Counted from the stretch's first letter, positions 10,757 through 19,824 are shown. The stretch: 46,339 nucleotides of DNA from Rhodothermaeota bacterium MED-G19 (GCA_002457315.1 NTKI01000011.1:1-46339); one strand, 5' to 3'. Numbers and translations: made by a program. The notes: generated from the sequence alone by a model not told the origin.

Positions 10757-13700
10757 ATGAAAAATAATTTATTCTATCTAATTATTTTATTTCTTCCGTT
10801 TAAGGGACTATCACAAAGTAGTTTAACTGTAGAGATTAATGGGCTAGAAGACGGTGACTCAGCTAAAGTTAAACTTACAAAGGGCGTATCAGTTCTTTTA
10901 GTTAAAAAAGCAAAAGACCCAGTAGATAAAAAATCTCAAGTCGTATTTGAAAACTTAACAGCTGGTGAGAATTGGGTAATAGCAATCGATGCGCCTGGAT
11001 ATGCTTATCCTACTTCGAAGGTTATATCAATTCCTTCAGTATCCTCACTAAGTATTGACGTTACAAAATATTCAGGAAGCACTTTTGTTTATGAGTGGCA
11101 GGATGATAGTAGTTATGTCGGGCATGCTACTCAGACATATATTAATGAGCCATTTACTTTGGTTGTCTTAGACGACACCATCAGTATTCCAATTGATTAT
11201 TCTTCAATTAAATTAAGAGAGGAATATGGCATTGTCCTATCAAATGATGTCAGAGAGTGGTCAGATGAACAATCATACAGGGTATATTCTAATATTGAAA
11301 GACTAGAAAATGCAGTTGGGAATAAATTAGATATTGTAGATTTTACTACTGGTGAGAACCTCAACTCAGTATGGTTTCTAACTAATGAAGAGATTGATAA
11401 AGATATTAAGGTTGAAACAGTTGGGGGCACAAAACATGTAACAGTCTCAGAATCTGCTCTAGTCCATGCTGAGCCTATGATTGTAAAATTAGATGGCCTC
11501 AGGGGCAAGTTTTATTCAAAGAGACTATATAAAGCGATGCTAAACTACTTTTCAGATTTTGGTACTAAAAAAGATGTTTTAGATAATTTAGCGCAAAATA
11601 GATTTGGGTTTAGGTGGATGTTACCAGATGCTGAGACAGCTAATCTAATGGGAGAACCTGCTGACAACTTTCAGGAATTCTTTGCCGAAGAAAAGATAGA
11701 GATATTATCCATGTTTGAAGAACTTCCTGATGGATTTCATGTTTTAGAATGTAATAAATTTCTTGTGCGAAGGGTTAATGGTCAATGCCATCCTATTCTT
11801 GGTTGTGACGTTCCAGCCATAGCATGGACTAGTGGTGTTATGGAGTGGCTTGAGAAAGGATTTAAAGATGTTTCTTTATCTTATCTTAGAAGACTAATTC
11901 TTCATGAAAAGGCTCACTACATATGGCAATGTTATCTAGATCAAGCCACTAAAGATGCTTGGGCAGAGGTTGGAGGATGGTACGAGGACCCCTTATCTGC
12001 TACAGGTTGGAGTACCTGGAAAACAACTGAGTTTGTGTCTGCCTATGCTCATCTAAAAAATCCCAATGAGGACTTTGCTGAATCAGTTGCTTATTACATC
12101 GATAATGTAGATGCGTTAAGATCTCGGTCTATGCAGAAGTATGAGTTTATTAGGGATAGGATAATGAGCGGTACTCGTTATATTGCCCAGATCAGAGATG
12201 ATTTAACTTTTACAGTATATAACTTATTTCCAGATTATTTTTATCCCGGAAAAATTATTAGTACAAAGGTTGAAGTTCTTGGTGAATCTGATGAAGACAA
12301 AACTGTTAAGTTCACAATAAAACTTAAATCTGATTCGGTACAGTTAGATGGCGCCGCAAAGGCACAAGCAAGATTTAAATCTTCTATTGGTACTTTCTAT
12401 GACGTATGGCTTTATCCAAAAAACGGTGGGCTAGATTCCATTCTCACAGGTGAATTTACTATAAATAAACACGCAAAAAGTGGGTATTGGAAACCATCAC
12501 AAATTCAAGTTTGGGATAATGTTGGTAACGGAAGATTTGAAAACCTTAATACGGTTGGTGTTAAAGCATTTGTAAATAATCCTTTGGAAGACATTGTTGC
12601 TCCTGCTTATGTGTCTTATGAGCTTGATACCATTACTGACTATTTTAATGAAGCTGGTGAAATTCCTTATAGAGACCAAATTAATCCGTCTGATGATTCT
12701 GTAAAATATAAAGCTCTCACGCTTATGACGGAATGGTATGACGCTAGCCCTATGGGACGAGTGCTTGCTAGACTTCAGTTTAGAAATACTAGTGTATATT
12801 CAAAAGACGCTCAAATAAGTGCGCCAAATAAAAGTGAGAATGGATATGACTCAAATAAAAAATATAAGTTATACTGGGCAATTCCTGAATATTTTCCTTC
12901 TGACTACTACAGTGTGACATATATGGACGGAGAAGACATTGCTAAAAATGTTGGATCAGTCTTCATGACTACTGACACTGCAAACTTTAATGCAAAACCT
13001 TCTGAGGGTCTGTATAAAGCACTGAGAGATAGCATTCTAATTGAAACTTCTTATCCTGATACAATAGCTCCAGTTGTTGACATAAGAGTTGGAAAAATAA
13101 CCATTGATGCTGAGCCTGTAAACCCAGTTGCACCTGACGGAGAGACAAAAGTTGAAATTAATTTATTTGCAAAAGATTCAAGTAACTACTTTGGAGAGGA
13201 GGCATCAATCACAGAAATTTGGTATTGGTTAAGAGATCCTCAGGGTGTTGATCATGAGTTTAGATTTTTTCCTGATGGTGGAAACGGAAGAAGAACCTTG
13301 ACTCCAGATTCTGCAGCCTATGAATGGAAACGAATCACATTAAACGCTAGACTTCCTAAGGGATCTGCACCAGGTAAATGGGGTCTAAGTGAGATAAATA
13401 TATGGGATAAGGCAGGAAATCAGAGAAGGTACAATTTTGTAGAATATATTAGATTCGATATAATTAAATCTGATATAGTACTTAATTCACCGTTATATGC
13501 AGAAATAACTGACAAGGTTGTTAATGCTTCTAATGTAGATTCTATAAGTGCATTTATAACGTGTTCACCCTGCTCCGATTTAAAATATAATTACACAATA
13601 TATAGTCTTATGGGAGGAGTTGTGAAAACAGGAGAGAAAGTAATGGGTACAGACTCTGTCTATGTCACGGATTTGGATGTCAGTGGTATACCAGATGGTG

Positions 13701-15043
13701 TAATTAAATTGACTGTACAACTTAAAGATAGCTTAGACCAATTAGTTGCAACAACAACTACAGATTATACTAAGGATGTTATTCTACCCAACTCATACTA
13801 TTTCCAAGCAAATCTCCAAAATGTTGGATCAAGTAATATAGATAGTCTTGAAATAACTATAAATACTGTAGAAGTAAATGGTGATTATGAGTTAATTATA
13901 GTAGGTGATTCAATAGTTGGAGGAAATTCCATAATTTCATTAGATGAGACTAAAGACCCAACTTACACAACCGGTCTAGGGGGTAATCTAGGTTTAAAAT
14001 CTAAGAAAATAATAAGAGGAAAAATTACAAATGAAGCTTTGAAAATAGATGACTTAAATCTAAGTGGCTTTGGTGATGGATTTATTACTTTCGATCTTAT
14101 TGTGACCGATAGTGCTCTAAATGTTGGTAATGAAATTTTTAAAGATTCAATCTTTAAAAACCTTCCTGATGCACCAGTTTCTCTTGACATTGATTCTCTA
14201 ATGACAGACGAAGATATTACCTTAGATTTTGTTTTATCTGCATCTGATGCTGACGGTGATTCTCTCGAATTTATTATTGTAAGACAGCCCAATAATGGAA
14301 CAGTTAGTATTTCAGATTCTATTGCGAGTTATACACCTAATAATAATTATTATGGTCTAGACTCATTATCATATAAGGCTAGTGATGGGTCTCTAGAAAG
14401 TGAATCATCTGAGGTTTCAATAAGCATAAACTCTATTTATGACCTCCCTTCAGTTTCATTATCTACTAATAATTTAGACCTAATAGAGGAATCTGGTTTT
14501 TCTGAAATTGTCCTTAAAGCAGAGGGAGTAGATGCTGGCGATAAAGAAATTAGTGTAACCTTAAGTCTCACTGGTTCCTCCTCCTCTTCAGACTTTAGTA
14601 TCTCTTCAGACTCAGTCGTAATTAATGCTGGAGATACTGAAGGAAAAATAAATTTAAATGTAATAGATGACATTGAGTTTGAACAAGAAGAAACTGTAAT
14701 TATTGATATAGATTCTGTATACAACGGTTTAGAAGACAGTATCCAACAAATAATAATTACCATATTAGAGAATGATAGACCACTAGGCAATGAAAGCAAA
14801 TCTATAATTTATAAGATTTACCCAAATCCAGCAAAACATCATATTATCATTGAATTAAATGACAATTATCTTATAGAAGATATCAATGTGATTGACTTAT
14901 CAGGAAGATTTACTAAAACTAATTTCTCTACTGAAAAGAATAAATCAAAAGTAGATATCTCCATGCTTACAGAAGGAATATTTATTTTAAATATTATCAC
15001 AGATAAAGGCTCTACTAATTTCAGATTCAAGATTGAGAAATAG
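10757..15043 (+). CDS. T9SS-exported multidomain protein with HExxH zinc-peptidase-like domain
   Basis: A 1428-residue protein with a signal peptide (ends near KGLSQ). Around residues 330-480 lies a zincin-like site, LHEKAHYIW (His383, Glu384, His387), followed about 50 residues later by NEDFAESVAYY (Glu438, Glu442), the layout of gluzincin peptidases; Cys residues cluster just before it. Residues about 490-900 contain beta-sandwich units that recur with a W...SxIxVWDxxGN signature (around 585 and 880). A cadherin-like/tandem-95 unit (SASDADGDSLEF, about 1137-1227) and a Calx-beta-like unit (about 1230-1343) follow. The last 80 residues are a T9SS type A sorting domain (YPNP near 1354, terminal FRFKIEK). 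The protein is therefore predicted to be moved across the outer membrane by T9SS. Proteolytic activity is inferred from the motif, and I do not recognise the peptidase family. Confidence 0.85.
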   Translation: MKNNLFYLIILFLPFKGLSQSSLTVEINGLEDGDSAKVKLTKGVSVLLVKKAKDPVDKKSQVVFENLTAGENWVIAIDAPGYAYPTSKVISIPSVSSLSIDVTKYSGSTFVYEWQDDSSYVGHATQTYINEPFTLVVLDDTISIPIDYSSIKLREEYGIVLSNDVREWSDEQSYRVYSNIERLENAVGNKLDIVDFTTGENLNSVWFLTNEEIDKDIKVETVGGTKHVTVSESALVHAEPMIVKLDGLRGKFYSKRLYKAMLNYFSDFGTKKDVLDNLAQNRFGFRWMLPDAETANLMGEPADNFQEFFAEEKIEILSMFEELPDGFHVLECNKFLVRRVNGQCHPILGCDVPAIAWTSGVMEWLEKGFKDVSLSYLRRLILHEKAHYIWQCYLDQATKDAWAEVGGWYEDPLSATGWSTWKTTEFVSAYAHLKNPNEDFAESVAYYIDNVDALRSRSMQKYEFIRDRIMSGTRYIAQIRDDLTFTVYNLFPDYFYPGKIISTKVEVLGESDEDKTVKFTIKLKSDSVQLDGAAKAQARFKSSIGTFYDVWLYPKNGGLDSILTGEFTINKHAKSGYWKPSQIQVWDNVGNGRFENLNTVGVKAFVNNPLEDIVAPAYVSYELDTITDYFNEAGEIPYRDQINPSDDSVKYKALTLMTEWYDASPMGRVLARLQFRNTSVYSKDAQISAPNKSENGYDSNKKYKLYWAIPEYFPSDYYSVTYMDGEDIAKNVGSVFMTTDTANFNAKPSEGLYKALRDSILIETSYPDTIAPVVDIRVGKITIDAEPVNPVAPDGETKVEINLFAKDSSNYFGEEASITEIWYWLRDPQGVDHEFRFFPDGGNGRRTLTPDSAAYEWKRITLNARLPKGSAPGKWGLSEINIWDKAGNQRRYNFVEYIRFDIIKSDIVLNSPLYAEITDKVVNASNVDSISAFITCSPCSDLKYNYTIYSLMGGVVKTGEKVMGTDSVYVTDLDVSGIPDGVIKLTVQLKDSLDQLVATTTTDYTKDVILPNSYYFQANLQNVGSSNIDSLEITINTVEVNGDYELIIVGDSIVGGNSIISLDETKDPTYTTGLGGNLGLKSKKIIRGKITNEALKIDDLNLSGFGDGFITFDLIVTDSALNVGNEIFKDSIFKNLPDAPVSLDIDSLMTDEDITLDFVLSASDADGDSLEFIIVRQPNNGTVSISDSIASYTPNNNYYGLDSLSYKASDGSLESESSEVSISINSIYDLPSVSLSTNNLDLIEESGFSEIVLKAEGVDAGDKEISVTLSLTGSSSSSDFSISSDSVVINAGDTEGKINLNVIDDIEFEQEETVIIDIDSVYNGLEDSIQQIIITILENDRPLGNESKSIIYKIYPNPAKHHIIIELNDNYLIEDINVIDLSGRFTKTNFSTEKNKSKVDISMLTEGIFILNIITDKGSTNFRFKIEK

Positions 15044-15100
15044 AAAAATAATTAATATTAATCTTGACATTGAGTTAATAATCTAAAACAAATTTAATTA

Positions 15101-16171
15101 TTAGAATAAGATAATTAATGTAGTAAATAAAATAAATAATCCTGCAGATACCCTTAAAGAATTTGTGCTTTTCTCAAAAAAGGGCCATGTTATCTGATTG
15201 TTTCTCTCAACAATTATAATTATAATATTAAATATCAATAGTAGAACACACATATTACTCATAACATCAGCCTTTGTAACCACTTGGATTCCAGACATTG
15301 CAGAATCAACAAAATACCTGTTACCAATAGCTCCAAATATAGCCCCAAGATTTAATGATATCCTGGACTCAAACTCTTTAGGCGGTATAAAAAATGTTAA
15401 CCATGATATCAGAAATGCCATGAAAGAACCACCAAATAATTTAAGAAAAAGATAGGACCCAGATCTGTCAATTGTGATCTCATAAGATAATCGTGTGCCT
15501 ACTTCTTTCCTGATAACATCAGGAGCAAACTCTGCCTCGTACGGGGTCTCAAAATAACTTACTTTAGGTTCTATTGATAAAACCTTGTACCCATCTTTTA
15601 GGTTGTCCATGTCCTCATTAAAAGTAGGCGGAAAATTCTCTGAAGGAACAAGTCTCAGAAAAGATGTGTCTCGATACGACAAAAAATTTATTTCTAAGGT
15701 CTGTACATCAAAGGGGTATTCTCTAAGATTCCACTTATGATAAAAAGTGTTTTTTATGCTGTACTCGTAGGCAAACTTTTCATATTTTTCATCGTCATCA
15801 TAACCCCAATAATACCAATTTGATGACTGTTTATCCATGTCTTCTTTGAGCTCTAACTCAATATAATCATATGGATAAAGCGGAATCACATCTTTATTTT
15901 TAGTTACAAAAACGGAGTCATAATCTGAGTAAGCACCAGCAATTATATAACTAGTAAAATAATTATTAGTTACTTCTAGATCATATATATCTGCAACATG
16001 GAGTTCAATTTCATAAGATACGGGAAAAGAGATAGAATCTTCATCGGAAAGAGGTACGTAAGGAAAATAATCTCCCGTTCTAGAATAATCTATCTGATCT
16101 TTAGGAGTAATATCTTGTGACATTACAGGACCTGATAAAAATAAAACTATTATTAATAACACTTCTCTCAT
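15101..16171 (-). CDS. Probable pentameric ligand-gated ion channel (prokaryotic Cys-loop receptor homologue)
   Basis: A 356-residue protein with a signal peptide (1-18), a beta-rich domain of about 220 residues and four hydrophobic segments near 239-262, 271-292, 303-322 and 337-356. The receptor hallmarks are in order: WNLREYPFDVQ (147-157) matches the FPFDxQ loop; RLSYEITIDR (227-236) matches the pre-M1 strand of GLIC; M1 has LISWLTFF where GLIC has FISWTAFW; and FESRISL opens M2, with Glu268 at -2' and Arg270 at 0', which suggests cation selectivity. No disulfide Cys pair exists, as in other bacterial members. The central M1 proline is missing. The family forms homopentameric channels opened by protons, amines or other ligands; the ligand here is unknown. 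It is followed by a convergent T9SS gene and preceded by a lipoprotein gene 77 bp away. Confidence 0.87.
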   Translation of the reverse strand: MREVLLIIVLFLSGPVMSQDITPKDQIDYSRTGDYFPYVPLSDEDSISFPVSYEIELHVADIYDLEVTNNYFTSYIIAGAYSDYDSVFVTKNKDVIPLYPYDYIELELKEDMDKQSSNWYYWGYDDDEKYEKFAYEYSIKNTFYHKWNLREYPFDVQTLEINFLSYRDTSFLRLVPSENFPPTFNEDMDNLKDGYKVLSIEPKVSYFETPYEAEFAPDVIRKEVGTRLSYEITIDRSGSYLFLKLFGGSFMAFLISWLTFFIPPKEFESRISLNLGAIFGAIGNRYFVDSAMSGIQVVTKADVMSNMCVLLLIFNIIIIIVERNNQITWPFFEKSTNSLRVSAGLFILFTTLIILF

Positions 16172-16248
16172 AGATCTAAGCTAAGAATAATAAGCAACAA
16201 GTACAATTATAAAATTGGATAGAAAATAATAAAGTTTGAATTTATTTA

Positions 16249-16710
16249 TTATTGTTTGACGAAATCAAATACCCAGTTCCCATCTTTAATCCCTCCTGAA
16301 ACGGTAAACGAAGTCCTTAGAGTAGTCTCTGTGACAGATAAACTAATCACAACACCATCATTCCTTATGACTTTACTTTTATCCGAATTCTGGAAAGTCC
16401 ATGAACCTGAATTAGGCCAGACCTCTGTACCACTATCTTCAGTATGACTAGTGGTGTAATTACCACCACTTTTAGTTCCGCCAGATAAATTAAGAGTCAT
16501 GGTCGTAAAGACATCTACTATACTTCCGTCCTTTGTGACAGAATTAGCGTCCTTAACCTTCCAATTTCCATTAAGAAGATTTGCTTGTGTATCTAGTGGA
16601 TCAGTTGGAGTTGGAGTTGGAGTAGATCCGTCATCATCACCACACGAGATGATTACTAATGAAAATAATATAGCTAAAAGATAATATTGTACGTAGTTTT
16701 TACTTTTCAT
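16249..16710 (-). CDS. Small lipoprotein with lipocalin-like domain
   Basis: A 153-residue protein with a lipoprotein signal: hydrophobic stretch, then VIISC with the lipid-attachment Cys at residue 23. A Thr-Pro linker (about 30-36) follows. The rest, beginning LNGNWKVKDAN, alternates in a beta pattern up to the terminal WVFDFVKQ, as in the short lipocalin-like lipoproteins of Bacteroidota. The assignment rests on the GxW start and length and is tentative. The acidic GDDDG after the Cys is a common surface-export-like signal in this phylum. It sits 31 bp after the E1 gene and may be read through from it. Confidence 0.72.
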   Translation of the reverse strand: MKSKNYVQYYLLAILFSLVIISCGDDDGSTPTPTPTDPLDTQANLLNGNWKVKDANSVTKDGSIVDVFTTMTLNLSGGTKSGGNYTTSHTEDSGTEVWPNSGSWTFQNSDKSKVIRNDGVVISLSVTETTLRTSFTVSGGIKDGNWVFDFVKQ

Positions 16711-16741
16711 AATTCTAATTTAAATAAATAAAACTTATAAT

Positions 16742-18721
16742 TTAATAATTTAGTAAAATTTGAATTTTATTTTCTATTCTTCCCCCTGGCATATAGTTTT
16801 CTTCTAGTTCTCTCCTAAAAGGTATAGGGGTATCTAATCCACCTACCCTAATTATCGGTCCGTCAAGATATTTGAAACAATTCTCTGACACCCACGCAGA
16901 TATCTCAGCTCCTATACCACCCGTGATGCTGTCCTCGTGAACAATAAGTAATTTATTAGTTTTCTCAACAGAATTTTTAACAGATTCTTTATCCCATGGC
17001 TGTAGTGTCCTAAGATCAATTATGTCCGCAGAATGATTTTTAAAGTTTTTCATAGCTTCAACCGCCCATTGCACTCCCATCCCATACGTTACAATAGTTA
17101 AATTTTTACCTTCACTAATAAATCGCGCCTTACCAACCTCTGTAGTAAAGTAGTCATCGAATACCTTCTCCTTGTGAGATCGGTACAGGGCCTTGTGCTC
17201 AAAGAAGAGGTACGGGTTAGGGTCTTCTATTGCGGCGTTTAGTAATCCTTTAGCATCAGATGCAGAAGAAGGATAAACAATCTTTAGCCCAGGGGTATGA
17301 AAAAACCATGCCTCATTTGACTGGGAGTGAAAAGGACCAGCAGAGACACCACCTCCAGTAGGCATTCTCACAACTACGTCTGCGTTCTGACCCCACCTGT
17401 AGTGAATCTTTGCAAGATTATTTATTATCTGGTTAAATCCACACGTTACAAAATCCGCAAATTGCATCTCTACAACAGACTTTATGCCCTCTATAGAAAG
17501 GCCTAAAGCTGTCCCGACAATTGCTGACTCACATAAAGGTGTATTTCTTACTCTTTCCCTACCAAACTCATCTACAAATCCTTCTGTGACCTTAAACACT
17601 CCGCCGTAGTCTGAGATGTCTTGGCCCATAATCACCATGTCTTTATACTTATTCATACTCTGCCTCAGCCCATCAGATATTGCGTCCACATACCTCATCT
17701 CCGAAATTGATTTTTCTTTAGGAAACACAACATTCTGTTCAAACGGGTAAAATACATCTGAAATTTCTAACTCCTGATCAACATGAAACTTTTGTTGGTC
17801 AAAAGATTCTTTGACAGCAGCATTAATTTCAACTTTCATTTCTTCTCTGATTTTTTTTATATCGACTTCTGTATATATTTTTTTCTTGATTAGATGTCTC
17901 TCATAATTTATAACAGGATCTTTTGCTGCCCAGTAATCCATTACCTCTTTTGGCACATATTTCGTTCCCGAGGCCTCCTCGTGTCCACGCATCCTGAACG
18001 TAAAACATTCCACTATTATTGGCCTAGGCTTTTTTCTTATATCTTCAACTTTTTCTTTTACAGTACTAAGTACTTCCAAAATATTATTTCCATCTATTGA
18101 TAGTGACTCTATACCATATCCCTCTCCCCTTATCGCCAACGACTCACCCTTGAACTGCTCAGAGTTTGGAGTAGAAAGTCCATACCCATTATTTTCAATA
18201 ACAAATAAGACTGGTAAGTCCCATACAGAAGCGACATTTAGTGCCTCATGAAAATCTCCTTCACTTGTACCTCCGTCTCCAGTAAAAACTATAGTAGCGT
18301 TTTTCTCTTTTTTCATCTTCTTCGCAAGTGCAATGCCATCAGCTATTCCCATCTGAGGACCCAAGTGAGATATCATACCAACTATGTTGTGTTTTTTTGA
18401 GCCAAAATGAAAAGATCTGTCTCTACCCTTTGTAAATCCATCAACTTTACCTTGGAACTGGTTAAATAACTGGACCATGGATATATTTCTACAAGTGAAA
18501 ACTCCTAGGTTTCTGTGCATAGGTAATATATACTCTGACGAATTTGTGGCCATTGCCACTCCTACAGACGTAGCCTCCTGACCGATTCCTGAGAACCACT
18601 TGCTTATTCTATTTTGACGTAACAGAATCAACATCTTCTCCTCAATAAGCCTAGGCTTTAAAATTGAGAGGTAGATCTCCTTTAATTTATTGGGTGAAAA
18701 AGATTTGTCTTTAAACAACAT
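16742..18721 (-). CDS. 2-oxoacid dehydrogenase E1, fused alpha and beta subunits
   Basis: A 659-residue thiamine-diphosphate enzyme joining an E1 alpha part (about 1-320) and an E1 beta part (about 335-659). The alpha part has IGQEATSVGV and the ThDP motif from GDGGTSEGDF (about 147) to VIENN (about 176). The beta part has MGQDISDYGG, PLCESAIVG, GGVSAGPFHSQS and the transketolase C-domain LIVHEDS. This fusion is the usual Bacteroidota form annotated as branched-chain 2-oxoisovalerate dehydrogenase; it decarboxylates the 2-oxoacid and passes the acyl group to a lipoylated E2. Pyruvate or acetoin as substrate cannot be excluded by eye. No E2 or E3 gene is in the window. Two short imperfect palindromes lie upstream at 18750-18795. 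Confidence 0.93.
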   Translation of the reverse strand: MLFKDKSFSPNKLKEIYLSILKPRLIEEKMLILLRQNRISKWFSGIGQEATSVGVAMATNSSEYILPMHRNLGVFTCRNISMVQLFNQFQGKVDGFTKGRDRSFHFGSKKHNIVGMISHLGPQMGIADGIALAKKMKKEKNATIVFTGDGGTSEGDFHEALNVASVWDLPVLFVIENNGYGLSTPNSEQFKGESLAIRGEGYGIESLSIDGNNILEVLSTVKEKVEDIRKKPRPIIVECFTFRMRGHEEASGTKYVPKEVMDYWAAKDPVINYERHLIKKKIYTEVDIKKIREEMKVEINAAVKESFDQQKFHVDQELEISDVFYPFEQNVVFPKEKSISEMRYVDAISDGLRQSMNKYKDMVIMGQDISDYGGVFKVTEGFVDEFGRERVRNTPLCESAIVGTALGLSIEGIKSVVEMQFADFVTCGFNQIINNLAKIHYRWGQNADVVVRMPTGGGVSAGPFHSQSNEAWFFHTPGLKIVYPSSASDAKGLLNAAIEDPNPYLFFEHKALYRSHKEKVFDDYFTTEVGKARFISEGKNLTIVTYGMGVQWAVEAMKNFKNHSADIIDLRTLQPWDKESVKNSVEKTNKLLIVHEDSITGGIGAEISAWVSENCFKYLDGPIIRVGGLDTPIPFRRELEENYMPGGRIENKIQILLNY

Positions 18722-18817
18722 AAAGGTAATGTTGGAAACTGGGGAATCTTTACTTTACACAAAGTGAAAAGTATAGTTTAGTTTACTACGGTAAATATAT
18801 ATAAATTTTAAATTCTA

Positions 18818-19234
18818 CTAAGACTTTTTTGAGATTTGGTTATCAGCTGAAAATTTTCCAGGACCAAGTAAAAATATAGTGACATAAGAGGTTAAAAAGA
18901 GTAAACCCTTCTCCATCTTAGTGAATGGATCTTCCAAGTGCACATCAAATACAATTACCATGAACATATATATTATAGGAATAGTGAAAAGTCTTGTCCC
19001 AAGGCCAATAGCAACAAACATTGGACATATAAATTCGGTAAACACCACAAGAGCCATTGAGATTTCTTCATTAAAAAACAAGTGCGTTCTTCCCCATATA
19101 TTTCCCTCCAATAATCTCATGAACTTACCATAGCCATGAGTCATCAGAGCACCACTTACTACCACTCGAAAAAATAAAAGAGCCATATGATTATAATGGC
19201 TCTTTATTGAACATAAGAAAAATAAATTTTTCAT
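18818..19234 (-). CDS. DoxX family membrane protein
   Basis: A 138-residue DoxX-type integral membrane protein with about four transmembrane segments and the family start ALLFFRVVVSGALMTHGYGKFMRL (about 18-41, with small gaps in conservation). Family members have been linked to redox or quinone-related functions; the role here is unknown. The start at 19234 (MKNLFF) is preferred because Bacteroidota DoxX proteins usually carry 15-20 residues before this motif; an ATG at 19186 would give 122 residues. A perfect 10-bp hairpin with a U-rich tail (19205-19177) lies exactly around that second ATG. The gene is divergent from ispF and lies 96 bp upstream of the E1 gene on the same strand. Confidence 0.85.
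   Translation of the reverse strand: MKNLFFLCSIKSHYNHMALLFFRVVVSGALMTHGYGKFMRLLEGNIWGRTHLFFNEEISMALVVFTEFICPMFVAIGLGTRLFTIPIIYMFMVIVFDVHLEDPFTKMEKGLLFLTSYVTIFLLGPGKFSADNQISKKS
19177..19205 (-). promoter_or_regulatory. Perfect 10-bp hairpin with U-rich tail inside the doxX 5' region
   Basis: On the minus strand AAAGAGCCAT, a 9-nt loop and ATGGCTCTTT form a perfect stem, followed directly by TATTTTTT. This has the shape of an intrinsic terminator or attenuator, yet it lies at codons 10-20 of doxX and covers the alternative start ATG at 19186. It could act as a premature terminator or as a translation-control hairpin. No leader peptide or ligand-binding domain is apparent. The match could also be chance. 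Confidence 0.4.
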
Positions 19235-19302
19235 TCTAAACTATAAATACGTAGAAAATTAGGTTAATGTTCATAGTATTAGAAGACAATAATTTAATTT
19301 TC

Positions 19303-19334
19303 TTGCGATATCATATACTTTAATAATAAATTTG
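19303..19334 (+). promoter_or_regulatory. Bacteroidota-type promoter for ispF-mnmD
   Basis: TTG at 19303-19305, a 21-bp spacer and TAAATTTG at 19327-19334 match the Bacteroidota consensus TTG-N(17-23)-TAnnTTTG. The -7 element ends 4 bp before the ispF ATG (19339), so transcription would start about at the start codon and the mRNA would be leaderless or nearly so. Confidence 0.55.
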
Positions 19335-19338
19335 CTTT

Positions 19339-19824
19339 ATGAATGGCTCTAATTATAGGATAGGACACGGATATGATGTCCACAAACTTGAGGAAGGTAA
19401 TAAATTTATTATTGGTGGGATAGAGATAAAACACTCCAAGGGTGCTATCGGTCACTCAGACGCAGACGTAGTAATTCATGTAATATGTGACGCACTTCTA
19501 GGAGCAATGAGTTTAGGTGATATAGGGTCTCACTTCCCTGACACAGATATAAAATTCAAGGGAATAGACAGTAAAATTCTACTTGGAAACGTTGTAGACA
19601 TTATGAAAGAAAAAAAGTTTGAAGTAGTAAATATTGATGTTACAGTGATGCTAGAAAAACCAAAGCTAAGAGATTACATTGATACCATGAGAAAAACTAT
19701 ATCTAGTATTTTGGGATCAGACATATCCTCTATTTCAGTTAAGGCAACAACAACAGAAGGACTCGGATTCGTTGGCAGAGAAGAAGGTGTGGCAGCTCAC
19801 TGCGTGTGCCTAATAAAAAAATGA
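19339..19824 (+). CDS. ispF: 2-C-methyl-D-erythritol 2,4-cyclodiphosphate synthase
   Basis: The fifth enzyme of the MEP isoprenoid pathway, forming the cyclic diphosphate from CDP-ME-2-phosphate. RIGHGYDVHKL supplies the metal ligands Asp13 and His15, and SDADVVIHVICDALLGA supplies His47. TTTEGLGFVGREEG near the C-terminus carries the cytidine and substrate-site residues. At 161 residues it is the normal length. Five residues (MNGSN) precede the usual family start, but no later start codon is available. The stop overlaps the ATG of mnmD in an ATGA junction. No other MEP gene is in the window. Confidence 0.97.
   Translation: MNGSNYRIGHGYDVHKLEEGNKFIIGGIEIKHSKGAIGHSDADVVIHVICDALLGAMSLGDIGSHFPDTDIKFKGIDSKILLGNVVDIMKEKKFEVVNIDVTVMLEKPKLRDYIDTMRKTISSILGSDISSISVKATTTEGLGFVGREEGVAAHCVCLIKK

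Noticed and set aside
15044-15100. Possible bidirectional terminator between the T9SS gene and the channel gene
   Set aside because: Only a weak TAATAAT...ATTATTA match with a long loop and no G/C in the stem.
19342-19350. AATGGCTCT shared by the doxX hairpin arm and the ispF start
   Set aside because: Only nine bases, one copy is coding, and no structure links them; treated as chance.
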